The notes below the pieces were generated by a model. That model was not told the origin of the DNA, did not search any database, and saw only the letters and a program-made list of their open reading frames with translations. The translations under genes and the position numbers were made by a program. This document shows, one piece after another, positions 45,792-54,820 of a stretch of DNA of 64,000 nt. How positions within the stretch are numbered: position 1 is the first letter of the stretch; each line of letters begins with the position of its first letter. This DNA comes from Bog-756 sp963769905. GTDB taxonomy: Bacteria; Actinomycetota; Acidimicrobiia; Acidimicrobiales; RAAP-2. The DNA lies in contig CAVYNG010000001.1 in the NCBI GenBank assembly GCA_963769905.1, forward strand, positions 868,001 to 932,000. Reading direction: 5' to 3'.

Positions 45792-47039
45792 ATGGAGTTG
45801 GTATCAGTCGAGCAGATCATCTCGCGCCTCGAGGCGTACGGCAGCCATGAGCCGCGTATCGTCGTGTCCGGAAATTGCGCCAGCCCGAAGGCACTCCTTT
45901 CCGCGATCGCCGAAACACTCGCCAAGTGCCGGCTCTTCTCGCTCAACGCACCCGCCGGGTGGCCACAACGCGCGGGATTAGTCAACGAGACCCCCTTCGT
46001 CGGACCGGGCACTCGTGGCGACGCCCTCCTCGACTACCTGCCGATGCGGCTCTCCCTGGTTCCACGTCTGTTCGATTCGTCGCGGCCGCCAAATGTTGTC
46101 GTCCTCCAGGTCTCGAGGCCCCGCGGCGAAAAGGTGTCGATGGGCATCGAGGTGAATATCCTGCCGGCGGCGGTCGAGGCGGTCCGGGCTCGGGGCGGAT
46201 TGGTCGTCGCGCAGATCAATCCGGCCATGCCCTACACCTTTGGCGACGGAGAGCTCACGACAGACTGGATCGATCTCGCGATGGAGGCGGATGAACCACT
46301 GGTGACCTACGAAGTTCGTCCGGCAGATGACGCCGAGCAGCAGATCGGCCAGCAGATCGCTCATTCGGTGGAGGACGCAGCGACGCTGCAACTCGGTATC
46401 GGAGAGATCCCGAACGTCGTGGCCAAGCATCTCCGCCGGCGACAGCATCTCCGAGTGTGGTCAGAGATGATCAGTGACGGGACACTGTTTCTCGAGCGGG
46501 CCGGCGCACTCGACCCAGATCGACCGCTGACGGCTTCATTCGTGAGCGGCTCGGATGAGTTGTATCGCTGGATCGACTGCAATCCACGGATCAGGATGAG
46601 GAGAACCGAGGTCATCAACAACCCGGCTCGGATCGCGGCGCATCCCGGAATGGTCTCGATCAATACGGCCATGCAGGTAGACCTATTTGCCCAGGCGAAT
46701 GCGATGTTCATTCAAGGCCGGGTGCACTCGGGCTTCGGCGGTCAACCCGACTTCGTCGCAGGCGCCCTCCATTCTCGAGGCGGCCACGCCATCATCGCCC
46801 TTCGCTCTTGGCACGACAAGTCGAACGCATCGACGGTGCTGCCCGTTCTTGTCCATCCCGTCACCTCCTTCCAACACTCCGCGATTGTGAGCGAGCACGG
46901 ACGGGCGGAGATCTTTGGGCGGAGCCAGAAGACACAGGCCCGTCTCATCGTCGACCATGCCGCCGATCCGAGGGCACGCGACGAGCTCCGGGAGACGATC
47001 GCCCGCCTCGCCTCGCTCGAAGATTCACCGGTCGAGTGA
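45792..47039 (+). CDS. CoA-transferase / acetyl-CoA hydrolase family protein
   Basis: 415 residues. The catalytic glutamate lies in VWSEMISDGTLFL near residue 228. GFGGQPDFVAGALHSRGG near 318 is the second CoA-binding signature, and GIGEIPNVV near 203 is typical. The family includes 4-hydroxybutyrate, succinyl-CoA:acetate and propionyl-CoA transferases. It would exchange or release CoA in fermentative or short-chain acid metabolism, consistent with a low-oxygen gene set. The start is ATG with no strong ribosome-binding site. Confidence 0.88.
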   Translation: MELVSVEQIISRLEAYGSHEPRIVVSGNCASPKALLSAIAETLAKCRLFSLNAPAGWPQRAGLVNETPFVGPGTRGDALLDYLPMRLSLVPRLFDSSRPPNVVVLQVSRPRGEKVSMGIEVNILPAAVEAVRARGGLVVAQINPAMPYTFGDGELTTDWIDLAMEADEPLVTYEVRPADDAEQQIGQQIAHSVEDAATLQLGIGEIPNVVAKHLRRRQHLRVWSEMISDGTLFLERAGALDPDRPLTASFVSGSDELYRWIDCNPRIRMRRTEVINNPARIAAHPGMVSINTAMQVDLFAQANAMFIQGRVHSGFGGQPDFVAGALHSRGGHAIIALRSWHDKSNASTVLPVLVHPVTSFQHSAIVSEHGRAEIFGRSQKTQARLIVDHAADPRARDELRETIARLASLEDSPVE

Positions 47040-47267
47040 GCGCCTCGACCGCGGACGAGTGAGGACCAGGCCGGCCGGGCCCGATCGACAACGGACCGTG
47101 GGTCCGGAGAATCTCATCCGCATCGTGTGAACAAGTTGCGCCCAAGCGTCGTCGTCGTCGTCGTCCCAACGACGCAGCGGGGGCTCGCCCGAAACGCCGC
47201 TCAGCCTCAGTTGATAACCGACCCGATCACGGCGCATGGGTGACACCCATTCTCGACGGTCGAAGCA

Positions 47268-47474
47268 TCACCTCGCCGTGTCTATCACCTGTCCTACCTT
47301 GTCCTCGCCCTTCTCGATCACTTCTTCGACCTTGTCCTTCGCGTGGCCGACCTTCTCCTTGGTCTCACCAACTAGACGTTCGGACTTGCCTTTGGATTCC
47401 AGGTCCTCGTTGCCGGTAAGGCTGCCAACTGCCTCTTTGGCTTTACCCTCCACTTGCTCAGTCTTTCCAGCCAT
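47268..47474 (-). CDS. CsbD-family stress response protein
   Basis: 68 residues from the ATG with AGAAGG upstream. The CsbD pattern is clear: QVEGKAKEAVGSLTGNEDLESKGK (partly quoted), then Lys/Glu-rich amphipathic repeats (KEKVGHAKDKVEEVIEKGED). These small charged proteins are induced by general stress in many bacteria. Function at molecular level is unknown for the family. Confidence 0.9.
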   Translation of the reverse strand: MAGKTEQVEGKAKEAVGSLTGNEDLESKGKSERLVGETKEKVGHAKDKVEEVIEKGEDKVGQVIDTAR

Positions 47475-47518
47475 TGCGCACCTTCTTTCTTGGTCATGAG
47501 ATTTGACGACACCTCCGG

Positions 47519-47757
47519 TCACCGTCGGGCAAGGCGACGTCCGCTCTCCGTCTTGATGGGCGTGTAGTTCATTTCGAAATGGTGATAGAGCGTGGACTCG
47601 TCGGCCTGCGACAACTCCTCACCGTGCATCTCGATGTCGGGTGCTGTTCTGACCCGTTCCTTGGTCACCTGGACCTGAAGGACATCGGGACCGACCTGAA
47701 CACCGCCTAGAGGCACGAAGGTCAGATGACGGCCGATGAAGCCTTCTTTGACCGTAC
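47519..47757 (-). pseudogene. PRC-barrel-like protein, N-terminus lost
   Basis: The C-terminal 80 residues (STVKEGFIGRHLTFVPLGGV, then ELSQADESTLYHHFEMNYTP) match the second half of actinobacterial PRC-barrel domain proteins. The frame stays open to 47827, but the sequence upstream of about 47757 belongs, in another frame, to an ArsB-type transporter. The 5' half has therefore been replaced at a junction. Confidence 0.6.
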
Positions 47758-48033
47758 TCGGGCGGCCAACAGCGATGAGGCCGGGAGGTTGTTGACGAGC
47801 ACACTGGAGAGGGCGGCCACTACCCACCTCGACCCTTTGCCCTCCTCGTCGGTCTGAACATCGGACCGAATCTGTTGGTCACCGGTTCGCTGGCCTGGTT
47901 CTTGTGGCTGCGCGCGGCGAGGTCGGCCGGTGCCCGCCCATCCATCGCCAAGGCCAGTCGATTGGGAGCGGTCGCCGTGCCCCTTTCGATGGCCGCTGCC
48001 CTAGGGGTGCTCGCCGTGACCGGCTCGCACTGA
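47758..48033. pseudogene. Two opposed fragments of an ArsB/Na+-H+ antiporter-like permease
   Basis: On the minus strand from 47827 to about 47758 one frame reads WVVAALSSVLVNNLPASSLL. On the plus strand from about 47836 to the TGA at 48031-48033 another reads ALLVGLNIGPNLLVTGSLAW and a closing helix. In ArsB these two pieces are consecutive (NNLPA, then GLNIGPN), but here they point away from each other from a centre near 47830. The simplest reading is an inversion of a short segment within a truncated gene. The N-terminal 300 or more residues are absent. Confidence 0.65.
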
Positions 48034-48045
48034 GGGCCGATCCGG

Positions 48046-48642
48046 CTACCTGCTCAACGACTCTCGTGCTTCTCTGACGGCGTAGTACAACAGCACGTAT
48101 CCCGCGATCGGATCGGCCCACCACCACCCTGCAAGAGCGTTCAGCACCAGACCGACGAGTACCGCGGTCGCCAGGATGCCGTCGATCATCGTGATCCGAC
48201 CTTCGGCGCGCAGAACAGGGTTGCCCAAGGTGGCACCCACACTCGCCTTGCCAAATGCCAGACCGAACATCACGCACGCGGTCACGGCGGTCCAGGCGAT
48301 GCCGAGCAAGCTGTGATGGGGGTGGAACCCGATCACGAGAATGATCGTGCTCTGGATGCCCAGGTACATGGCCAGTGCCACAAAGGCGGTCCCGATGAGG
48401 CGCAACGCTAAGTGCTGACGCTCCTGCTCGACATCCGCCAGCTCCCAGAGGACGACGGCCGATGCGCCGATTTCGATGAGGCTGTCGAGACCGAATCCCG
48501 CCAAAGCAACGGATCGGGCCTGGATCGCGGCATTGGCCAGCACGAAGACACCGACCACATTCCAACCGAGCGTGGCGGCTTCGAGTCTGCGACCACGTTC
48601 CAGGAGTCGCTCTCGACCCTTACCTCCGGTGACCTCAACCAC
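48046..48642 (-). CDS. Cation efflux (CDF-like) membrane protein
   Basis: 198 residues with about five or six helices. GFGLDSLIEIGASAVVLWEL carries the Asp of CDF helix 2, and GWWWADPIAGYVLLYYAVREA resembles the last helix with its conserved Asp. The usual cytoplasmic C-terminal domain is missing, as in a recognised short actinobacterial branch. The GTG start is fixed by an in-frame stop five codons upstream. The ISL3 left end lies 30 bases upstream, so its native promoter has probably been displaced. Confidence 0.8.
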   Translation of the reverse strand: MVEVTGGKGRERLLERGRRLEAATLGWNVVGVFVLANAAIQARSVALAGFGLDSLIEIGASAVVLWELADVEQERQHLALRLIGTAFVALAMYLGIQSTIILVIGFHPHHSLLGIAWTAVTACVMFGLAFGKASVGATLGNPVLRAEGRITMIDGILATAVLVGLVLNALAGWWWADPIAGYVLLYYAVREARESLSR

Positions 48643-48671
48643 GAAGTCAGTGTTTCAGATCGCCTCGCAAA

Positions 48672-50053
48672 GGGGCTCTTCGCGTTCAGCTGTGGGGCGG
48701 TATCTCACCGGTGATCCGCCCATAGGTATCCACCAGTAGGGCCCCGTGGCCCCAGATTCTTGCGGTTGCTGATACCCAAGGATCGAAGGGACACGGGACA
48801 TGGTGGAAGGTAGTAGCGACGCGACCGCGCTGTTGGGGATGGATGGGTTCGTGGTCCTGGTGATGGAGCGGATCGAGGGCGAGTGGTGGCTTCTCGTCGA
48901 GACGACGGCAACCGTCGCCGGGTGCCCGGACTGTGGCGTGCGGGCGATCGGGCACGGAAGAGGCACGGTCCAGGTGCGGGATCTTCCGAACGGCAGCGGC
49001 GCTGTCCGGCTGGTGTGGCGCAAGCGCCGGTGGAAGTGCCCCGATCCCGACTGTGAACGGAGGACCTTCACCGAGCGAAGCGATCTCGTCGAGGGATCCC
49101 TCACCTGGCGTGCCCGGGCAGAGATCTGCCGGGCCGTCGGCGAAGGCGGCCACACCGTCGCCGAGCAGGCCCGCCGCTTCGGCATCGGCTGGGCGACCGC
49201 GATGAGTGCCGTCTCGGACCACGGGAGACCCCTCGTCGAAGACGGCCGACGCCTCCACCGGGTGCACACCCTGGGAGTCGACGAACACAAGATGCTGGCT
49301 GCCGGTCCCCGGCACCACAGCGTCTTCGCCACTCAGCTGGTGGACCTCGACCGTAGTCGGCTCTTGGACGTCGTCCCAGGCCGGAGCGCGAAGTCGGTGT
49401 CGGGATGGCTGGATCAGCGCACCCGCTACTGGCGTGACCACGTCGACGTCGTCGCCATCGATCCCCACCGCGGCTATCACAACACGCTCGTCTCGAGGCT
49501 GCCGAGGGCGACCGTCACCATCGACCACTTCCATGCGATCAAGTTGGCCAACGTGGCCATCGACGAGGTCCGCCGCCGGGTCCAGCGCGAGACGCTCGGC
49601 CATCGGGGCCGCAAGGACGACCCGCTCTATGGCGCGCGCCGGCTCATGACCCGCGGCTGGGAGCGCCTTCCCGACCACGAAGTCGCCCGCCTCATGGAGG
49701 CCCTCCGCCAGGGCGACGTCTTCGACGAGCTCGGAGCCGCCATAACGGCGAAGGAGCTCCTGCGCGAGTTCTACGCGTCGACGACCCCGGCGACCGCCCG
49801 ACAGAGACTCGATCGCTTCTACGCACATGCCACGTCCGCTCGGGTGAAGGAGGTCTCACGCCTCGCCCGAACGGTCAAACGCTGGGAGTCCGAGATCATG
49901 ACCTTCTTCGAGACCCACGCGTCGAACGCTGGCAGCGAGGCGATGAACCTGATCACCGAGAAGCTCCGCCGCAACGCCCACGGGTTTAGGAACTTCGAGA
50001 ACTACCGGCTCCGGCTGTTGCTCCACTCGGGTGTCAAATGGAACACGGCGGAT
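48672..50053 (+). mobile_element. ISL3-family insertion sequence, right end lost
   Basis: The left end at about 48672 starts GGGGCTCTTCGCG, the typical ISL3 terminus. The transposase fills the element. At 50054 the sequence changes into the left terminal repeat of an IS30 element, and no matching right ISL3 terminus is found there or beyond the IS30 copy. The element is therefore truncated by, or during, the IS30 event. Confidence 0.75.
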
Positions 50054-50161
50054 TCAAGGGGTGAGCGCAACGATCCTGTGAGATTGGAGATTCCAAACAC
50101 GGGAGGTAGTGCGTGGCACCGAGGCTCACTCAACAACAGAAGTCGTTGGCTTACCGGCTGA
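48800..50161 (+). CDS. ISL3-family transposase, last codons replaced
   Basis: The native part is about 418 residues. An N-terminal zinc-binding region (CPDCGVRAIG, then CPDPDCERRTF) and helix-turn-helix precede the DDE core: LGVDEHKM, then VVAIDPHRGYHN and the glutamate in the NAGSEAMNLITEKLRRNAHG region (partly quoted). The ISL3 end LRLLLHSGVKWNT marks where the normal C-terminus begins to run out. The following 35 or so codons come from the IS30 end and run into its transposase start. It may still be active as a protein. Confidence 0.82.
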   Translation: MVEGSSDATALLGMDGFVVLVMERIEGEWWLLVETTATVAGCPDCGVRAIGHGRGTVQVRDLPNGSGAVRLVWRKRRWKCPDPDCERRTFTERSDLVEGSLTWRARAEICRAVGEGGHTVAEQARRFGIGWATAMSAVSDHGRPLVEDGRRLHRVHTLGVDEHKMLAAGPRHHSVFATQLVDLDRSRLLDVVPGRSAKSVSGWLDQRTRYWRDHVDVVAIDPHRGYHNTLVSRLPRATVTIDHFHAIKLANVAIDEVRRRVQRETLGHRGRKDDPLYGARRLMTRGWERLPDHEVARLMEALRQGDVFDELGAAITAKELLREFYASTTPATARQRLDRFYAHATSARVKEVSRLARTVKRWESEIMTFFETHASNAGSEAMNLITEKLRRNAHGFRNFENYRLRLLLHSGVKWNTADSRGERNDPVRLEIPNTGGSAWHRGSLNNRSRWLTG

Positions 50162-51263
50162 AGAAGCACGGCCTGAGCACCACCGAGATCGCCCAACAGC
50201 TCGGTTGCGGCGACAGCCTGCTGTTCTACATGTTCCAGCGCAAGATCTCATCGGTGGGCGTGGCCACGGTGTGGACTCCCCGTCCCGGGGCGCTCACCAT
50301 TGATGAACGAGAACAGATCCTGCTGGGCCTTCGCGCCGGTCACTCGATGAGCATGATCGCTCGAGGGATCGACCGCTCACCTTCGACAGTCACCCGGGAA
50401 GTGAACGCCAATGGCGGTCAAGAGGGTTACCGGGCCTGGAGCGCTCAGGAGCGCGCCCGGCAGTGCGCTCGACGACCCAAGCCGTCCAAACTGACTCAGG
50501 GGCCTCTGCTCCGCGAAGTGACCAGGCAATTGCGGCAGCTCTGGTCCCCGCAGGAGATCGCCCGACGCCTACCGTTGGACTATCCCGACGACGTCACCAT
50601 GCGAGTGAGCCACGAGACCATTTATCAGTCGTTGTTCGTCCAGGGCCGTGGCGAACTCCGGCGTGAGCTAGCCCGCTGCCTGCGGTCCGGTCGGACGTCC
50701 CGGAAGAACCGGTCGGCCGGTGCTCGAGGAGGCAGCTGCGTCAAGGACATGGTGATGATCTCGGACCGGCCGGCGGAGGCCGAGGATCGGGCAGTTCCCG
50801 GGCACTGGGAGGGCGACCTCATCCTGGGCGCTGGAGGAGGAGCGCCGTCGGCACGCTGGTCGAACGCACCAGTCGCTTTGTGCTCTTGTTGCGTTTGCAG
50901 AACGGGCGGGCGGCAGTCGGTGTTGAGGCAGCGATGAGGAGGGCCATCAGATCCCTGCCTCGTGAGCTGGTGAGGTCGATCACGTGGGATCAGGGAAGCG
51001 AGATGGCCACTCACACCGATTTCACCGTTGCTACCGGTGTACCCATCTACTTCTGCGATCCACACGCCCCCTGGCAACGTGGATCCAATGAGAACACCAA
51101 CGGCCTTCTACGCCAATACATGCCGAAGGGCACCGACCTCTCAAAGCTATCCGCAGCGGACCTCAGACGATTCCAACGGAGTCTTAACGGACGACCCCGC
51201 GCCACTCTCGGCTACATGACACCATTGGAGAAGTTCGCAGAGATCGTTGCGTCCACCGGTTGA
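50054..51263 (+). mobile_element. IS30-family insertion sequence with 22-base terminal inverted repeats
   Basis: The left repeat is 50054-50075 and the right repeat 51242-51263, matching at 18 of 22 positions. Both share TCAA, GGTG and an inner CGCAACGATC block when read inward. The length of 1,210 bases is standard for IS30. Flanks are an ISL3 transposase on the left and a truncated lipoprotein-like gene on the right, so this copy sits at a rearrangement junction and not in a simple insertion site. Confidence 0.85.
50113..51263 (+). pseudogene. IS30-family transposase, one frameshift
   Basis: The N-terminal helix-turn-helix (LTIDEREQILLGLRAGHSMSM and the STVTREVNANGG motif) and the first catalytic Asp (GHWEGDLILG) are in one frame. 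From about 50845 the core continues in another (TLVERTSRFVLLLRLQNG, with WDQGSE for the second Asp and NENTNGLLRQYMPKG for the Glu). One base is missing near the GGAGGAGG repeat at about 50833-50841. The native stop lies inside the right terminal repeat. The three DDE residues are all present. Confidence 0.8.
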
Positions 51264-51709
51264 GAGCGCCCACCTCCACCCCCGGGCAAAATGGACATGC
51301 TGCCCGTGTTGACGATGCTCAGGTCGATGCCAACCCAAGTCACGTTGTGCGGGATACGAGATTGGGGCAGGAACTGCGCAGGATTCACGCCGGGGGCGAA
51401 CACGGGCGTGGCCCCCGTCCAAAATCGGTTGACGACGAATCGAGCGCTCACCTGCCCAGCGGCGTCCGGAACCACGGCCAGCGAGAGGGCCACGGGCGTC
51501 CCGAGAGGTCGCGCAGAGGGCAGCGTTGTCGTCGTTGTCGAGCACGGCGGGGGAATGGTGGTGTAGCCGGTGCCGTTCTTGGTAGTTGTGACGGGTCCAA
51601 AGGGGGTCGTGCACGTAGGTAGAGCCGACCCAGAGGACGAGGCGGCGCAATCAGCAGTTGTACCAGCGACAGCCACGAGTAACCCGATCACAATGGCTAT
51701 CCGTCGCAC
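51264..51709 (-). pseudogene. Exported Thr-rich protein truncated by IS30
   Basis: A GTG start opens a signal-peptide-like N-terminus (VRRIAIVIGLLVAVAG) followed by a Cys, a Thr/Pro-rich linker and a beta-rich domain (ALSLAVVPDAAGQVSARFVV, NVTWVGIDLSIVNTG). The frame reads into the IS30 right repeat and stops at 51212, so the native C-terminus is lost at 51263/51264. The domain resembles DUF4352-like immunoglobulin-fold lipoproteins, but I cannot assign it firmly. Confidence 0.6.
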
Positions 51710-51867
51710 AATGACAGTCTGACATTGGCCTCGACATGGTTCTTCTTTCAGCCTTGACCTCGAAGTGCCGTTCAGCCACGCTCGATAAGCGACCCGCTCC
51801 CGGCGTTCGGAGATACCCGCTCGACCATGGGTGCGGCCACGCCACCGTCTCCGTACACTCCGAGGCA

Positions 51868-52544
51868 ATGTTCTGGAGTGTCCTCACGGACATAGCCGTA
51901 CTTATAACCATCCTGGGGTTGCCCTATCTGGTGGCGAGCAACCGCCGCCGCGCCCCCAGGTTTTCGTTCGCCTTCGGCGGCGGGGGCCGACAGTTCTTCC
52001 ACCGCGACGGCATGGACTGGTGCAGGATGCGCTTTGTGGGATTAGTACGCAACCAGTCAACCGATCCCAACAGCATCGCGAGGATTCACCTTGTCGTTTG
52101 GGCTGACACGAAGAAGAGAAGCACGAAGACCTTTGGCTACATACCCAACGAGATAGTCGAGAACGGATCACAGATCACGTTACCGATCAGCTTTACCCAC
52201 GGCAGGGGCGGCAGTTGGACCTCACATACGAGCTAGTCCTTACGGGTTCCCATGAGATGGAACTAGCGACCGCGCAGGAACCCCTTCCAGCCTCGACTCC
52301 GGGTCTTGCACCGGGCCAAGTCCTGACGCTCCCGAAGTACGCCTACGAGTTGGCATTTGAAGACACTCTGGGAAATCTCTTCGACCAGGAAGGGCTTCCT
52401 AGGGACCGAAAGGAGATTGACCTACGTTGGACCCTTGGCAACTTTCGGGGTCGGCCCCGGCTGTACGTGCAGCAGCTATTCAAAATCGGTTCTTCTCGCG
52501 CTGCGTTCTTCGTAAGGCGAACCGTTAGAAGGGTTGGCCTCTAA
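51868..52544 (+). pseudogene. Membrane-anchored hypothetical protein, one frameshift
   Basis: An ATG with GAGG upstream starts a protein with one N-terminal helix (SVLTDIAVLITILGLPYLV) and a mixed alpha/beta cytoplasmic domain. The first 115 residues are in one frame and the last 110 in another. Adding one G to the GGGG at 52205-52208 joins them smoothly (THGRG, then RQLDLTYELVLTGSHE). I do not recognise the family. The intact length would be about 225 residues. Confidence 0.6.
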
Positions 52545-52602
52545 GCGTCCATCGCGGGGGTCCCGAGGTGCCCCACCTACCCGGCGTTCGCGGGCAGTGG
52601 GA

Positions 52603-53049
52603 TCAACCGGCCGAAGCGGCGGGATGGCCCGACCGTGCGAGAGCGTCAGAGAGTCGACGGAAGAGATTGACTCGGATTGTCACTGAGGACCCGTCTGAGA
52701 GAGCAAGGTCAACGAAACCTGGGAGGGACTTGTTGGGGACCGGCCGGAGCCGTGTTGATGCGATCTCGCTCCACTTGATCTGGCGCTCGTAAAGGGGTGG
52801 GCTGCTCGTCAGGCCACGGACGTGATTCCACTTCGGCGATGCCGTGAACGTGAATCCGTCGGCGTCGACAAGAAGCCTTCCAGGGATGGCTTTCTCCGTG
52901 GCGTCCTGCGGGACGATTTCGGCGACTCCTACGAAGTCGGCTCGTGCAGGGCCTCGGGCGTTGTGACGCCGGGTCATGGTGGCGTTGCCGATGTAGACGA
53001 TCACACCGACCACAATGAAGAGGGCGAAGGCGATTCCGATTGTTGCCAT
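52603..53049 (-). CDS. Membrane-anchored hypothetical protein with PH/GRAM-like domain
   Basis: 148 residues: an N-terminal helix (IGIAFALFIVVGVIVYIG), a basic stretch (TRRHNARG), and a soluble part (GRLLVDADGFTFTASPKW, FVDLALSDGSSVTIRV) with the strand pattern of bacterial PH-like domains. No family assignment is possible by eye. The ATG lies right after the gene-free T-poor region. Confidence 0.6.
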   Translation of the reverse strand: MATIGIAFALFIVVGVIVYIGNATMTRRHNARGPARADFVGVAEIVPQDATEKAIPGRLLVDADGFTFTASPKWNHVRGLTSSPPLYERQIKWSEIASTRLRPVPNKSLPGFVDLALSDGSSVTIRVNLFRRLSDALARSGHPAASAG

Positions 53050-53260
53050 GTAGGTAGCGTCGGCCTGAAGCTGCTCCAGCTTGATTGCTTGGGCTCAGCG
53101 CCACGCCCATGGCATAAGTGCCGGTCGGGGGCACCCCACAACTGGTCGAAGTCGCACCCCGCACACAGCCACACCGCTTCCCCTCACCTCTACCCACCCG
53201 CCATCTCCGGTGTGCGCTTCCGTCTGGTCTAGGGCCACCTGTCCACCCTGCCCCCCACCT

Positions 53261-53533
53261 CCACAGGGGGAGAGAGGGAGAAAGGCGGACAGCGAGCCGG
53301 AGGGCGAGCGCACGACCGGGGACGCCAGGCACGGAGGAACGAGGGCCGGGGACGGGGACCGCGAGCCAGCCAGCCAGCCAGCGACGGCGAGGAAGGACGA
53401 CGGGCGCGGGGAGCGGACGGGACGGGCGAGAGGAGAACAGAGGGGCGGGCGACGGCGACGAAGGACGCACGGAAGAGGGCGAAGAGGACCCCGGGCGACG
53501 GAGAAGGGCCAACCAGGGACGACGCGGGGCACC
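53261..53533. other. 273-base stretch with no T on the plus strand
   Basis: Every base from 53261 to 53533 is A, C or G. It is purine-rich, with G exceeding C on the plus strand, and contains a 19-base AGCC tandem repeat at 53364-53382. Because all stop codons need T (or A on the other strand), all six frames are open, so the long open frames here carry no coding evidence. It lies downstream of the zinc-ribbon gene (53616-53984) and upstream of the gene starting at 53049, both minus strand. The whole gene-free interval is 53050-53615. Confidence 0.9.
53364..53382 (+). repeat. AGCC tandem repeat
   Basis: Four full AGCC units plus AGC, inside the T-free stretch. Confidence 0.85.
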
Positions 53534-53615
53534 TGGCGGAAAGAGGAGCGCGTGACCTGGGGATACGCGCGAGGAGAGGGCAGCCAGAAGAACGGGGCTC
53601 GCTGTTCTCCGGCGG

Positions 53616-53984
53616 TCAGGCGGCTGCGTCGGCGGCGGGGTCCCCGGGTGTGTCCGAGAGGTCGTCGACGGGCGCGAGCGGTGGAGCTGTTATACCCGGC
53701 GCCTGTCCCGATGACCCACGACGCACACGGCGGACCACCGAGACGACGAGGACGACGAGCACCGCGCCGCCCAAGGCGAGGACGAGGACGAGCGGGGAAC
53801 CGTCGGCGTCGGTGCCATCCGGAGTCAGCTCCGGAACCGGCGCACACGTCGAGGGGCGAGCTGGCCGGACCGAGACGGCCGGCCGTGGGACGGTGACCAC
53901 CTTCCGGCACACCCGGCACCGCGTGTTGGTCACGGCCTCGGTGTTGAAGGTCGCGGCGCAGCGCGGACAGGTGAGCGTGGTCAC
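53616..53984 (-). CDS. Zinc-ribbon membrane protein
   Basis: 122 residues. Two CxxC knuckles at the N-terminus (CPRC and CRVC) form a zinc ribbon. A Pro/Ala-rich linker, one membrane helix (LVLVLALGGAVLVVLVVSVV) and an acidic Ala/Pro-rich tail follow. The start is GTG. Function unknown; proteins of this shape are common in actinobacteria. Confidence 0.65.
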   Translation of the reverse strand: MTTLTCPRCAATFNTEAVTNTRCRVCRKVVTVPRPAVSVRPARPSTCAPVPELTPDGTDADGSPLVLVLALGGAVLVVLVVSVVRRVRRGSSGQAPGITAPPLAPVDDLSDTPGDPAADAAA

Positions 53985-54221
53985 GGGTAGATCATCGCTC
54001 GGCCGGCGGGCGGCGATGGGGCCACAACCACCGGATGGTCCGGGAGCCTCGCGAGGGTGACACCTACCGGCACTTGCGGGATAGGGCAGCTCCGACCGGC
54101 CGAGGACGATCTTTCCGCGATGTTCACAGGTTGGAATCCACCAGATTGGCTGGGGCGCGACACCCAGAAAAGGGAACCGATGAGTAGGCGGTCCCTCCCC
54201 AGGTGCGCGATCGATTCCGGT

Positions 54222-54806
54222 TTAGCTGTAGGGAACTGGAGGAATTGATGGCGTGACGGAGAACGTCACGTTAAAGCTCGCGTAGGGAGCACCGTAGGAA
54301 TGGGGAGAACAAGAAATCGCCATCGCAAGGTCTGATGGGCTCGACAAGGTCACGGGGGGTCCGGTCGAGGTGGGCAGGCCAGCCGCCGTAGTGGTCCACT
54401 GCGCAAGAACTTGTCCGCCTACAGTCAATTGCGCACTCATATCCTGGCCTTCGTTGGCGCATTGGTTCGATTCGGGGACCGACCCGTTGACAAAGCTCAC
54501 GGTGTAGCCCGCTGGGAACGTCGTGATCCCGCTCGTCAAATATCCGGTGGACAGGGCGACATTCCAGGTGTACACGTTGCCACTGATCCACGTTTGCGCG
54601 TACTGACCGGTCGGACAGACAGCGGATGCCGACACTTTGGTCTTGCCGTAGAGCCCCTTCCTTACCTTGGTGCAGGTATGGAGGGTGCTCGGGGGTGTGC
54701 CGGACCCCGACGCTGCGAATGTCACGACCGGGTACGCAAGTCCTAGGAGGAGGATGAGGCCAACGACGGAGATGCGCGCGGTCCTTTTCCTGATGGTCGT
54801 CTGCAT
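54222..54806 (-). CDS. Secreted hypothetical protein
   Basis: 194 residues. A signal peptide (RKRTARISVVGLILLLGLAY, AxA-type cleavage near residue 32) precedes a mature Ser/Thr/Gly-rich beta protein with five cysteines. The ATG has an excellent GGAAGGAG ribosome-binding site, which overlaps a perfect palindrome at 54821-54835, suggesting translational or transcriptional control. The family is not recognised. Confidence 0.65.
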   Translation of the reverse strand: MQTTIRKRTARISVVGLILLLGLAYPVVTFAASGSGTPPSTLHTCTKVRKGLYGKTKVSASAVCPTGQYAQTWISGNVYTWNVALSTGYLTSGITTFPAGYTVSFVNGSVPESNQCANEGQDMSAQLTVGGQVLAQWTTTAAGLPTSTGPPVTLSSPSDLAMAISCSPHSYGAPYASFNVTFSVTPSIPPVPYS

Positions 54807-54820
54807 CGTACTGGTGCTCC

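Noticed and set aside
47140..47165. GTC trinucleotide run as a possible repeat locus
   Set aside because: Five units in GC-rich DNA are not remarkable and no repeat structure surrounds them.
48686..49828. 380-codon open frame on the minus strand across the ISL3 transposase
   Set aside because: It lies fully antisense to a recognisable transposase and shows no domain.
53081..53919. Open frames of over 270 codons on both strands at 53.1-53.9 kb
   Set aside because: They exist because 273 bases there contain no T, which removes all stop codons in all six frames; the peptides are low-complexity.
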